A DNA stretch of 46,639 nucleotides. Origin: CAZEDU01 sp964511185 (GTDB lineage: Bacteria > Myxococcota > Myxococcia > Myxococcales > Myxococcaceae). Below, piece by piece: positions 37,091-44,996 of this stretch (position 1 is the stretch's first letter; each line of letters opens with the position of its first letter). The stretch spans positions 1 through 46,639 of the forward strand of contig CAZEDU010000029.1 in the NCBI GenBank assembly GCA_964511185.1. The letters are read 5' to 3'. Both the position numbers and the translations under genes were made by a program. The notes under the pieces are model-generated. The model made no database searches. It saw nothing but the letters and a program-made list of their open reading frames with translations, and was not told the DNA's origin.

Positions 37091-38058
37091 GCGCGTGGGC
37101 CACCACCGAGACGACAGCGACGACGCTCGACATCGCGGCGGACGTGCGGGACGGCCTCTCAAGGCGACCGCTCCGGCTGCCCGCCCGGCTGTTCTACGAC
37201 GCGACCGGGAGCGCGCTCTTCGAGCGAATCACCGACCTGCCGGAGTACTACCTGACGCGGACCGAGACCGCGCTGCTGCAGAGGTACGCCGGGGAGATCG
37301 TCACCCAGGCCGGGAGGCCTCCGTCGGTCATCGAGCTCGGCGCCGGGAGTGCGCGGAAGACGATGCTGCTCTTGCGCGCGCTCGCCGAGGAAAGCCGCGG
37401 GAGCGTCTACCTCGCCGTCGACGTGTCCGCCGCGGCGTTGGCGGAGGCCGCCGCGCGCGTGAGGGCCGAGCTACCGACGTTGCGCGTCGAGACCGTCGAG
37501 GGCCGCTACGGCGCCGCGCTCGAGACGCTCCGCGCCCGCCCCGGCCGAAAGCTGGTGCTGTTCATTGGATCTTCGATCGGCAACTTCGATCCGCCCGAGG
37601 CGCGAGCGCTCCTGCGAGAGGTGCGCGAGGGCATGGCGGAGGGTGACTCGCTGTTGCTCGGCACCGATCTGGTGAAGGACCCGGCCATCATCCTGCCCGC
37701 GTACGACGACGCCGCCGGGGTGACCGCGCGGTTCAACAAGAACGTGCTCGCGCGCATCAACCGCGAGCTCGGCGCCGACTTCGACCTCGACGCCTTTCGT
37801 CACGTCGCGCTGTGGAATGGAGAAGCGAGCCGAGTCGAGATGTACCTCGAGTCGGAGCGGGACCAGATCATCACCATCCCGCGGCTCCAGCTGCGCCTCG
37901 CGCTCAAGGCCCGCGAGCGGATTCACACCGAGAGCAGCTACAAGTTCCGGCTCGAGCAGGCCGATCGGATGCTCGAAGAAGCCGGGTTCGACCGGCGCGA
38001 GACGTGGAGCGACGCGCGCGGCTGGTTCGCGCTGCACCTCGCCACCGCGCGGCGTTGA
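37087..38058 (+). CDS. egtD: L-histidine N-alpha-methyltransferase EgtD
   Basis: 323 residues, typical for EgtD. It trimethylates histidine with SAM to give hercynine, the EgtB substrate. Signatures: FYDATGSALFERITDLPEYYLTR near 37-60, motif I ELGAGSARKTMLLLRAL, LFIGSSIGNFDP, and the histidine-binding region YDDAAGVTARFNKNVLARINREL with the C-terminal RIHTESSYKF. The start overlaps the egtB stop, so the pair is coupled and sufficient for the core pathway up to the sulfoxide. The last step (EgtE-type lyase) is not encoded nearby. Confidence 0.96.
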   Translation: MSAWATTETTATTLDIAADVRDGLSRRPLRLPARLFYDATGSALFERITDLPEYYLTRTETALLQRYAGEIVTQAGRPPSVIELGAGSARKTMLLLRALAEESRGSVYLAVDVSAAALAEAAARVRAELPTLRVETVEGRYGAALETLRARPGRKLVLFIGSSIGNFDPPEARALLREVREGMAEGDSLLLGTDLVKDPAIILPAYDDAAGVTARFNKNVLARINRELGADFDLDAFRHVALWNGEASRVEMYLESERDQIITIPRLQLRLALKARERIHTESSYKFRLEQADRMLEEAGFDRRETWSDARGWFALHLATARR

Positions 38059-38065
38059 TGCAGGC

Positions 38066-38752
38066 TCAGAACACTCCGGGCAGGATTCGCGAGCGCACGC
38101 GGGCGGCGTATTCGCCGTAGCCCTCGAGCTCCGCCTTCAGCATGCGGTCCTCGAGAAGCGTCCTGCGGACGAAGATGGTGAGCACTGGAACCAAGCAAAG
38201 CCCCGCCCACCACGAGCCGAGCGCCCAGCTGCTGCCGAGCCCAAAGAGGAACACGCCCAGGTACATGGGATGCCGGACGATCGCGTATGGCCCGGTGGTG
38301 ATGACGTGATGATCGCGCTCTTTCTGAATTCGCACGGCCGAGGAGGCGAACGGGTTCGTCACCAACGTCCAGCCGACGAATCCCAGGCCTGCTGTCACCA
38401 ACCCGAATCCCAGCAGCTGCAGCGCGACAGGAACGTGACTCCAACCGAAGCGGCCCACGTCGAGGGCCGCGAGCACGTAGTGCGCGCGGCCCACGTCGAG
38501 GGCCGCGAGCACGTAGTGCGCCCCCATGAGCGGAAGGGCGATGCGGCGCGTAGCCCGATCGCGATCGTTCGGCGGCTTGAAGCGCTCACGCACGAGCCCT
38601 GGGTGGCGGCGCCACGCCAGCGTGTAGATGGTCGCCGCCATCCCCCAAACGAGCACCGGATACGCCCAGAAGGCGGGGACGTCCACTCGACCAGCGGCGA
38701 CGAACAACAGCGCCCCAATGATGAGCGCGACAGGAAGAATGCGGACGTACAT
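38066..38752 (-). CDS. Isoprenylcysteine methyltransferase-like membrane protein with internal tandem duplication
   Basis: 228 residues from ATG 38752, whose A is shared with the stop of the upstream marR gene (TGATG). About five membrane helices (ILPVALIIGALLFVAA, WAYPVLVWGMAATIYTLAW, VALQLLGFGLVTAGLGFVGW) lead to the ICMT/phosphatidylethanolamine-methyltransferase-like core DHHVITTGPYAIVRHPMYLG, which binds SAM, and the C-terminal LLEDRMLKAELEGYGEYAARV. Members methylate small molecules or lipids. A 12-residue unit, AHYVLAALDVGR, occurs twice back to back at 78-89 and 90-101, encoded by a perfect 36-bp repeat. The single-copy form would be the normal family arrangement, so one helix end is lengthened. 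Activity of this version is uncertain. Confidence 0.9.
   Translation of the reverse strand: MYVRILPVALIIGALLFVAAGRVDVPAFWAYPVLVWGMAATIYTLAWRRHPGLVRERFKPPNDRDRATRRIALPLMGAHYVLAALDVGRAHYVLAALDVGRFGWSHVPVALQLLGFGLVTAGLGFVGWTLVTNPFASSAVRIQKERDHHVITTGPYAIVRHPMYLGVFLFGLGSSWALGSWWAGLCLVPVLTIFVRRTLLEDRMLKAELEGYGEYAARVRSRILPGVF
38450..38521. repeat. Perfect 36-bp in-frame tandem duplication
   Basis: Bases 38450-38485 and 38486-38521 are identical for all 36 positions. They add exactly 12 residues to the ICMT-like protein without breaking the frame. Complete identity implies a very recent event, or an assembly artefact. Confidence 0.9.
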
Positions 38753-39198
38753 CAACTGAGCTCTCCCAACTCCTCAAGCAAAGCCTCCAGCCCTTGGTCG
38801 AAGCGCTCCAACACCCGCTCTGGCACCTTCGCCACCACGGCTTCGAACCCCTTGATGCGCAGCCCTTCCACCTGCCGCACCAGCGCAGAGGCCTTTTTCG
38901 TCGCGCACACCAGCGTCTTCCGCCCATCCGACGAATCGGCGCGGCGCTCCACCAGCTGCCGGCGCTCGAGCTGGGTCACCAGATGGCTGGTGGCCGCCTG
39001 CGAACGCCCCGTCACTCGCTGCAGCTGTGAGATCGACTGTGGGCCCTGCTCCACCAGACGAAACAACGCCATCGACTGAGGGACGGTGAGGTCCATGGCA
39101 GAGAGCGCGCCGAGGCCACCCTGCATGCCCGCCACCAGCCGATGCCGAAGCTCGGTCAGCCTATCCCACAGCACGCGACGACGGCTTGAATCGAACAT
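38752..39198 (-). CDS. MarR-family transcriptional regulator
   Basis: 148 residues from ATG 39198. The helix-turn-helix is LTVPQSMALFRLVEQGPQSISQLQRVTGRSQAATSHLVTQLERRQLVERR, followed by the wing DSSDGRKTLVCATKK and a helical dimerisation end (VERRADSSD to LEELGELS). It is the first gene of a two-gene operon with the membrane methyltransferase, joined by a one-base stop/start overlap. Two interlocking palindromes cover the -10 region and the start codon, so repression of its own operon is very likely. Regulators of this type usually release DNA when they bind a phenolic, lipophilic or oxidising signal. Confidence 0.93.
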   Translation of the reverse strand: MFDSSRRRVLWDRLTELRHRLVAGMQGGLGALSAMDLTVPQSMALFRLVEQGPQSISQLQRVTGRSQAATSHLVTQLERRQLVERRADSSDGRKTLVCATKKASALVRQVEGLRIKGFEAVVAKVPERVLERFDQGLEALLEELGELS

Positions 39199-39219
39199 TA
39201 GATATATCTAACGTTAGAT
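39198..39219. promoter_or_regulatory. Interlocking palindromic operator of the MarR operon
   Basis: TTAGATATATCTAA (39198-39211) and ATCTAACGTTAGAT (39206-39219) are both perfect palindromes sharing six bases. The half-site TTAGAT thus recurs three times in alternating orientation every eight bases. The first palindrome begins at the first base of the marR ATG. The layout resembles the TTAGCAAGCTAA box of SlyA in style. Confidence 0.8.
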
Positions 39220-39235
39220 TCATATACCGAGTCAA
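39206..39235 (-). promoter_or_regulatory. Predicted promoter of the MarR operon
   Basis: On the minus strand a TTGACT -35 (39230-39235) is followed after 18 bases by a TTAGAT -10 (39206-39211), which is one of the operator half-sites. Initiation would fall about at the ATG (39198), giving a leaderless or nearly leaderless transcript. The region is strikingly AT-rich compared with its surroundings. Confidence 0.55.
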
Positions 39236-39248
39236 GGATGCCTTTCGC

Positions 39249-41705
39249 TCACGGACAGCCTTCGAGCTGGATCCGCGCGACCGTGCCCCAACGGGTGAAG
39301 ACGTAGAGCTGATCGCGCGTCGCGTGCAGCTTGCCACCGCCGTATCCTTTTTCGTCGGCGTTGCCAGGCAGCACCGCGTCGACGCGGGTGTCCTTCACCC
39401 ACTGGCCGATCGGGCTGCCCGGGGTCTCGCTCAGCCGGTACAGCCCTTCCCGCCCGAGCGCGTAGGTCTGCTCGCAGACATGCGCGAAGTCGAACGCCTC
39501 GGGCTCGGCCTCGGGCAGGGCATGGGCGATGAGCAGCTTGCTGCCGAGCGCGTAGACCGTGCCGTCGGGAAAGCCGGCGCGGCCGCGCGCGCCTTCCGCC
39601 CACACCTCGCGCGCCTCCGGCGTCTCGAGCTCGATCTCTTGTACGCGCCAACGGGAGATGGACGACGCCGAGACCTGGAACGTTCGGCCGCGAATCGCCG
39701 CGTACGCCGAGACGAGCGCGACGCCACCATCGGCCGCTGGGGGCGCCGAGTAGAGGCTGAAGGAGTCGATCGGCGTGCGCGAGAGCGGCACCGAGCGGAC
39801 TTGCAGCTTCGCGGTGCCGCCGTCGGGGACGAGCACCGCGCCGAGCACGCTGTCGAACGCGGTCACCACCAGGAAGGGCCTCCCGTCGGGCAGCGGCGTG
39901 ACGCCGGCCGAGAAGGGTCCACTCGCCAGATCGCTCGACACCGGCGCGGTGGCGATCAGCGGTGGGCCGGAGAGCTCATCGCTCCACGCGTCGAAGACGT
40001 TGAGCGTGCCGCCGTCGATCGCCACCACCCAGGTGTTCTGCTGACTGACGCCGGCCACCGCCCCTTCGAACCTCGACGACTGCGACGTTTCGGGCACCAG
40101 CCCCATCTGCGGCGTGTAGAGGTACGGATCGGTTCCAGGTGATGCCGCGACGAGCTGGTTGCCTTCGCCGGCGACGAGCTCGGGCGCGAAGCTCAGGACG
40201 TGGTCCATCGGTGAACCGACGCTGCCGCGCGGCGTCGCCCACCGGCCGAACTGATCGACCGAGCACTGGTTGATCGGGCTCGAGCGGAGCGAGCGCGTGC
40301 GCAGCTCGAACGACTCCTGCCCCACTGACTTCCTTCTGCACTGGCCTTCGATGGCCATCACCTCGAAGACTTCTTCCCGCCACCCCCCGTCACCATTCGG
40401 CAGCGCGCAGCGGTTGAACCCCGAATAGACGCCGCCGAAGGTGCCGATCGGCTCGACCGCCAGCGCATCGGGCGGGCACGGCGCGCACAGCCCGATCCGC
40501 TCCACGAAGATCGGCGCGCAGTCGGGCGCGTAGTAGTCGTAGTCGAGCACCACGGTCTGCGTCTCACCGCTGCTCGACTTCCCGACCACGTGCAGGAAGC
40601 TGTAGTACTCGTCTTCGCGCATCAACTCGATCGACAGACCGTAGTTGCCGCCGTCGGGCTGGAGCGCGACTTCCTGCCAGACCGGGCGCAAGGGGTCACG
40701 GCCACCGTCTTCCTGAAAGAAGCCCTCGACGTCGCGCTGCGAGGTCACCAGGCGGCCGTCGGCGAGCGCGAGAATCGAAGAGCAGCCCGACGTCGGGTAG
40801 ATGTGCGTGAGCTCGGTGATGATCGCCGCGCCGCCGTCCAGCGCCGGCACGGTGGTGATCGCCGCGCCGCCGCTCTTGCCTTCCTGCCACAACCCCAGGC
40901 TCGTGCCGGCGAACGCGAGGAGCAGCGCGCGGTCTTCCGAGTCGTCGGGCGTGGTGCGCAGCTGGGCGTTCTGAAGGCTCGACAGCCCGGGGATGGGCGA
41001 CAACAGGCCGGCGTCGTTGCTGAGCTCGTGGCGGAAGACGCCGCTCGACGTCGCCACGTACGCGCGGTCGCGGGCCGCCGCCACGTCGCTCGCCGCCGCG
41101 GGCAAGCCGACGCTCGCGGCCAACGCGTGTCGGTCCTCGAAGTCGCCCGGCCCATCGAAGTACGTCTCGGCCACCGCCGAGTGGTAGAGCTGGCCGTCGC
41201 GCACCGCGGCGAGCCCGCGCAGGTTGGGATAGCGGATGCCCGGGTTGACGAAGTAGCTCACCGCGGCGTGCTCGGGCAGGCCGCCCAGCGCCGGACTGAC
41301 GCGCTCGACCGCCGAGGGGCGGTCGACGATCTTCAACGCGTCGCCAGACGGGTCGACGCAGCGGCCGTTGACGCCGCAACGCCAACCTTGCTCGCAGAAC
41401 GCGTCCTGGGCCACGCCCGCTTTGTCGACGCAGGCGTAGTCGGCGGCGACCGAGCGGTCTTGGCAGACGCCCTCGACGCCGCAGCGCCACCCGTCGTCGC
41501 AGTCGTCGTCGCCGTCGCACTGCCACGCGGTGCCGGTGTTGCGCGCGTGGCAATAGCCTTCCTTGCCGCAGTACCAGCCGTCGGGGCACTGCGTGTCCAA
41601 GGGCTGGGCGCGGTCACAGGCGTACTGACGGCCCTTGGAGAAGTCGGTGTCGGCGCGGCAAGCGATGAGCGCCAGGCCGGCGCCGAGGAGGACGAGCGCT
41701 CTCAT
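39249..41705 (-). CDS. Large Cys-rich propeller-like lipoprotein
   Basis: 818 residues with a clear lipoprotein signal (MRALVLLGAGLALIAC, Cys16). Three related disulfide repeats follow within about 30-118, each with a C-x-GWxCG-x3-G-x-C core: CPDGWYCGKEGYC, CDDGWRCGVEGVC and CEQGWRCGVNGRC. The long C-terminal part is a beta-rich region with short recurring units about gene-product or locus values (LRGLAAVRDGQLYHS, IIAT-like and GGVALVSAYAAIRG stretches), probably a propeller. This plan is common in Myxococcota lipoproteins of unknown role. It is coupled by ATGA to the FlgO/LpoB-like gene upstream, so both probably work in the envelope. Confidence 0.85.
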   Translation of the reverse strand: MRALVLLGAGLALIACRADTDFSKGRQYACDRAQPLDTQCPDGWYCGKEGYCHARNTGTAWQCDGDDDCDDGWRCGVEGVCQDRSVAADYACVDKAGVAQDAFCEQGWRCGVNGRCVDPSGDALKIVDRPSAVERVSPALGGLPEHAAVSYFVNPGIRYPNLRGLAAVRDGQLYHSAVAETYFDGPGDFEDRHALAASVGLPAAASDVAAARDRAYVATSSGVFRHELSNDAGLLSPIPGLSSLQNAQLRTTPDDSEDRALLLAFAGTSLGLWQEGKSGGAAITTVPALDGGAAIITELTHIYPTSGCSSILALADGRLVTSQRDVEGFFQEDGGRDPLRPVWQEVALQPDGGNYGLSIELMREDEYYSFLHVVGKSSSGETQTVVLDYDYYAPDCAPIFVERIGLCAPCPPDALAVEPIGTFGGVYSGFNRCALPNGDGGWREEVFEVMAIEGQCRRKSVGQESFELRTRSLRSSPINQCSVDQFGRWATPRGSVGSPMDHVLSFAPELVAGEGNQLVAASPGTDPYLYTPQMGLVPETSQSSRFEGAVAGVSQQNTWVVAIDGGTLNVFDAWSDELSGPPLIATAPVSSDLASGPFSAGVTPLPDGRPFLVVTAFDSVLGAVLVPDGGTAKLQVRSVPLSRTPIDSFSLYSAPPAADGGVALVSAYAAIRGRTFQVSASSISRWRVQEIELETPEAREVWAEGARGRAGFPDGTVYALGSKLLIAHALPEAEPEAFDFAHVCEQTYALGREGLYRLSETPGSPIGQWVKDTRVDAVLPGNADEKGYGGGKLHATRDQLYVFTRWGTVARIQLEGCP

Positions 41706-42505
41706 CGAAAGCCCCCTACCAGCGCGAACCCGCTCGCGCTGGGGACCAGGGCGAGCGACCCCGCGCCCGAGTCAGGCGGGTTCAGGTAAATGCCCGCGCC
41801 GATCAACCCGGCGCCCACCCCGAGCGCGACGAGCGACCAGGTCTTCTGCGCGCCGATCTCGTTGGCCTCCTGCTGGTACGCGCTCCAGCTGCCCAGCACG
41901 CGCGGGCCAGCGCCGCCGATGTCTCGGTCGAGCTCGCGGTTGAGCGCGGCCTGGTGGTTGAGCGCGAACATGCCGAGCACCGCGCCGCCCACCACCGCCA
42001 GCCCTCCCGACGCCATCAACGAAATGGGGAGCACGCGCGACGGCGGCGGCGGCAAGGGCGTGCCGGTCGCCTCGGCCACCGCGAACGCGAGCTGCCGCCG
42101 CAGGATGGTGATGTCTTGCGCGAGCCGAACGCTGCGGCCAAGCGGCTGCGCCTTCTTCGAGTCGAGCGTCTGCAGGCTGAGCTGGTACGCCTCGCCCAAC
42201 TTGCCGACGCTGCCGCTCATCACGAAGCGCGCGCCGAGCGCGCCGGCGAGCTCTTGCAGGCAGCTGTCCTCTTCGCTGCAGCCCATCACCTGCCGCTGCC
42301 GCTCCACGCCGAGCAAGGTCTGCACCTCCGATGCAGCGACCACGTCGAAGAACCCGCGCTGCGCGACTTCGGCGGTGACCGCCTCGGTCAAGGCGTTGGC
42401 TTCTTCGGCGGCGACGCCGGCGCCAGGCGACAGGTTCAAGACGACCAGCTTCGGCTTTTCGGCGGGTGCAGCGGCGAGCGCGAGCGCGACGAGTAAGGCG
42501 GTCAT
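41702..42505 (-). CDS. Exported FlgO/LpoB/CsgG-like envelope protein
   Basis: 267 residues from ATG 42505 (MTALLVALALAAAPAEK signal). Residues of about 19-150 have the CsgG/LpoB/FlgO pattern: KLVVLNLSPGAGVAAEEANALTEAV, a FDVVAASEVQTLLG turn, a Cys pair CSEEDSCLQELAGALGARFV and a SGSVGKLGEAYQLSLQTLD strand. Later come two hydrophobic segments (PISLMASGGLAVVGGAVLG and SLVALGVGAGLIGAGIYL). In many Myxococcota such proteins are TolB-like or outer-membrane assembly factors. The exact role is unknown. The 3' end overlaps the Cys-rich lipoprotein gene by four bases. Confidence 0.75.
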   Translation of the reverse strand: MTALLVALALAAAPAEKPKLVVLNLSPGAGVAAEEANALTEAVTAEVAQRGFFDVVAASEVQTLLGVERQRQVMGCSEEDSCLQELAGALGARFVMSGSVGKLGEAYQLSLQTLDSKKAQPLGRSVRLAQDITILRRQLAFAVAEATGTPLPPPPSRVLPISLMASGGLAVVGGAVLGMFALNHQAALNRELDRDIGGAGPRVLGSWSAYQQEANEIGAQKTWSLVALGVGAGLIGAGIYLNPPDSGAGSLALVPSASGFALVGGFR

Positions 42506-42611
42506 CGACTCTCCACAAAGGCTTTGAAGGCGGCGAACGAACGCTAGCCCAAGAAGGCGACCTGCGATTTTCTTTCGGGTGAGCGGGCCTCCCAGGCTCG
42601 ACCGCAAACGC

Positions 42612-43110
42612 CTACAGTTCCCGCGTCTCGGCGTAGAGCCGCATTGGGCCGAAGGAACCTGCGACGACGCGCTGCAGCTGAAATCCCCAGCTTCTCGAGC
42701 ACGCGCACCGACGCGACGTTCACCTCATCGACCGACGCGTAGATCGGTCGGAGCCCGACACGGTGGGCATGCTGCACCAGGGTCTGCCCCATCTCCGTCG
42801 CCAGCCCTCGCCCTGTCCCGCGCCCGAGGAGCGCATAGACGAGCTGAGGCGCCGGATCGATCTCGGCGAAGGCGCGGAACCCCGCGAACCCAATCGGACC
42901 GCTGGCGTCGCGCACGAGCCACAGCCCGACTCGGCGCTCTTCGAAGAGCCGCTCGCTCGCGCGGATCTCCTCGAGCGCCCACTCGCGCGGCAGCACCTGA
43001 CCGTCGAGCAGGTAGCGACGAACGTGCTCGTCCGTCGTCAGGCCATGAAAGGTGTCGAGGTCGGCCTCGCGAAGCAACCGGTATTCGAGTCGCGCGGAGC
43101 GAGCCAACAT
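42612..43110 (-). pseudogene. GNAT N-acetyltransferase with a single-base frameshift
   Basis: From ATG 43110 the sequence is a normal RimJ/RimL-type acetyltransferase: LEYRLLREADLDTFHGLTTDEHV, GLWLVRDASGPIGFAGFRAF, and the acetyl-CoA loop LGRGTGRGLATEMGQTLVQHA, then NVASVRVLEKLG. Here a GGGG run (minus strand; 42685-42688) throws the frame, giving an unlike Arg-rich tail that ends at 42544. Removing one G restores FQLQRVVAGSFGPMRLYAETREL and a stop at 42612-42614, exactly the family C terminus. The intact version also leaves a normal 106-bp gap before the next gene. It is either a true recent pseudogene or a base-count error in the assembly. Confidence 0.8.
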
Positions 43111-43140
43111 GCGCCTGCACTTATTGGATCAGGCTGGATC

Positions 43141-43156
43141 GGCACAAGCCGTGCCA
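43141..43156. promoter_or_regulatory. GGCAC-N5-GTGCC palindrome between divergent genes
   Basis: GGCAC (43141-43145) and GTGCC (43151-43155) are separated by AAGCC in the 82-bp region between the GNAT and unknown basic protein starts. The minus strand reads TGGCACGGCTTGTGCC, with GG and GC spaced by ten bases. It could therefore be a sigma54-type element, or simply an operator for the divergent pair. Confidence 0.3.
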
Positions 43157-43192
43157 ACGGAACCCTGCCAAGCGACGGGCCGATAATCCAGC

Positions 43193-43762
43193 ATGAGCCT
43201 GACCACCAAACCGGCCTGTGTTTTCAAGAACACCGGCGCGTTGCACACCGGCGTCGTCTGCGTGCCGAACCGCAACCGCGTGAAGAACAAGCAGGTCGTC
43301 TTCTCGTTCGAGAATGTCGCCGCTTACGACGCGTTCAAGAAGAAGCTCGCGCGCGAGATCTACCCGACGCTCGCATCGAGCATGTATCGCAGCCTTGCGC
43401 TCTTCATGTTTGGCCGTTCGGTGTTGCGTCGGTCGAACGGCACCACCCAGGTCAGCCTCACGCGTGCGCAGCTCCGCCAATTGGCAAACGGGCGCGCGGT
43501 GAATGCCAAGGTGGCTCAGGCGAAAGCGGCCGGCCAGCTGCCGAAAGAAAGCCACCCGCCGTCGACCGTCGCGCTCATCGCCAGGGTCGCGCGCTTCTTG
43601 GTCAACGCGAAGGACCACCAAGGCCGCACGGCGTTCAGCCTGTTCGACATCGACTCGCGCAACCCAAGCAGCAAGCCCCTGCGCAACGGGCGAATCGAAG
43701 GAATGGACGCGGCGAAGATGTTCGTCCACACCCACTCCCCATCGTCGTTCATCGGCGGCTGA
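43193..43762 (+). CDS. Hypothetical basic protein
   Basis: 189 residues that I do not recognise. It has no signal peptide or membrane segment and is rich in Lys, Arg and Ala. Visible features are CVPNRNRVKNKQVVFSFENVAAYDAFKKKL, YRSLALFMFGRSVLRRSNGTTQVSLTRAQLRQL and the terminal RIEGMDAAKMFVHTHSPSSFIGG with two His. The frame is open, starts at ATG 43193 and is divergent from the GNAT gene. It may be DNA- or RNA-associated because of its charge, but this is only a guess. Confidence 0.65.
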   Translation: MSLTTKPACVFKNTGALHTGVVCVPNRNRVKNKQVVFSFENVAAYDAFKKKLAREIYPTLASSMYRSLALFMFGRSVLRRSNGTTQVSLTRAQLRQLANGRAVNAKVAQAKAAGQLPKESHPPSTVALIARVARFLVNAKDHQGRTAFSLFDIDSRNPSSKPLRNGRIEGMDAAKMFVHTHSPSSFIGG

Positions 43763-43866
43763 CCCATTCCGCGCTTGCGTCGAAACGCTGAGCCGTAGAA
43801 GGTCTCGGCCCCACGCATTTCGCGAGAAAGTCGAGGTCGGTCGTGCTCGGTGCTGGCGGAAGTCGC

Positions 43867-44982
43867 ATGGAGCGTTTGGCTCGCTTCCGCTGGGTGGCTT
43901 TCCCGGTTGGGCTCTTTGTCATCAGCCGCGCAGCCCTTCTTCTCTTCTCCAAAATCTCGCTCTCGCTGATACCCAGTCTGTACGAAGGGGAGCACGCACG
44001 GAGCTTCTTGAAGCGATTTCCGTCGATAGACGGGCTGTGTCGTTGGGACTGCGGGTTCTTCGAGATGATCGCAGCGAGGGGCTATTCGGAAATCGGCGCG
44101 ACCAATTTCTTCCCGCTCTTCCCGCTTCTGGGCCGCGCAGTACATGAGGTCACCGGAGCGCCGATGGTCGTATCGCTGATCATCGTCGCGAACTTGGCGG
44201 CGCTCGCGTCGTATGTCGTTCTGTTCTGGCTGTTCCGTCAGCTCGAGTCAGATGAAGTCGCGCGATGGGCCCTGGTGGTCTTCGTCTTCTACCCATTCGC
44301 GTTTTTCCAGGCCAGCGCCTACCCCGAGTCGCTGATGGTGCTCTTCTCTGCGCTGGCGATCGCCCTCGCGATAAGAGGGCGTCATCTCTGGGCGGGGGTC
44401 GCGCTGGGATTCGGCGTGCTGGCCCGCCATTTGACGCTCTTGGCCGGCGCCGGATTGGTCGTCGCCCAAGTTCGACAGAGAGGTTGGAACCCGCGGCGGT
44501 TGCTGTTGCACCCCGACGTGCTCGGCCTCGTCATTCCGTGGCTGTTTCTCGGCGCCTACTGCGCGTATCAGTACGTTCGATTTGGGGATCCGTTTGGCTT
44601 TTGGACGGTTCGAAAAAACTGGGGCGAGTATGCCTATTGGGGCGTCTACCAACTCGCGAGCGCCACACGAGTCGACATCTACGTCAAAGGAATGTACGCC
44701 TACCTTCCATTTGCCGTCGCGACGACCATCGCCAGCGCGGCATTGCTGACGAAGCGACGATGGCTTGAAATGGCAGGATTCGCGATCGCGCTTTTGGTCG
44801 TTCTGTGGTCGGTCGGAATGTATGGCTTGGGGCGCTACACCGCATCGGTGTGGCCGGCCGCCTTGCCTGCCGGCGCGTGGCTGGTGAAGCGCCCAGCCCT
44901 ACAGGGTCCGGTCGTCGGGGTCTTGGCGTTGTTCCAGGGGCTCTTCTTCTACCTGGTAGCCCACCAGTTCCCACTTCTTTAG
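43867..44982 (+). CDS. PIG-V/Gpi18-like mannosyltransferase family protein
   Basis: 371 residues. ATG 43867 has GGAAG upstream; a GTG 24 bases earlier is also in frame. About nine to ten membrane helices are evident. The loop after TM1 holds LCRWDCGFFEMIAARGY and then TNFFPLFPLLGRAV. This fits the RWD-x-x-(F/Y)-x-x-IA-x-x-GY plus FFPL(F/Y)P pattern of the PIG-V mannosyltransferases, where the WD motif is functionally essential. Others such as FVFYPFAFFQASAYPESLMVLFSALA are typical of this group. In bacteria these act on lipid-linked sugars with a polyprenyl donor. By eye this gene is somewhat less GC-biased than its neighbours, so recent transfer is possible. It converges on the AgmX-like gene. 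Confidence 0.8.
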   Translation: MERLARFRWVAFPVGLFVISRAALLLFSKISLSLIPSLYEGEHARSFLKRFPSIDGLCRWDCGFFEMIAARGYSEIGATNFFPLFPLLGRAVHEVTGAPMVVSLIIVANLAALASYVVLFWLFRQLESDEVARWALVVFVFYPFAFFQASAYPESLMVLFSALAIALAIRGRHLWAGVALGFGVLARHLTLLAGAGLVVAQVRQRGWNPRRLLLHPDVLGLVIPWLFLGAYCAYQYVRFGDPFGFWTVRKNWGEYAYWGVYQLASATRVDIYVKGMYAYLPFAVATTIASAALLTKRRWLEMAGFAIALLVVLWSVGMYGLGRYTASVWPAALPAGAWLVKRPALQGPVVGVLALFQGLFFYLVAHQFPLL

Positions 44983-44996
44983 CGATCAAGAGACCG

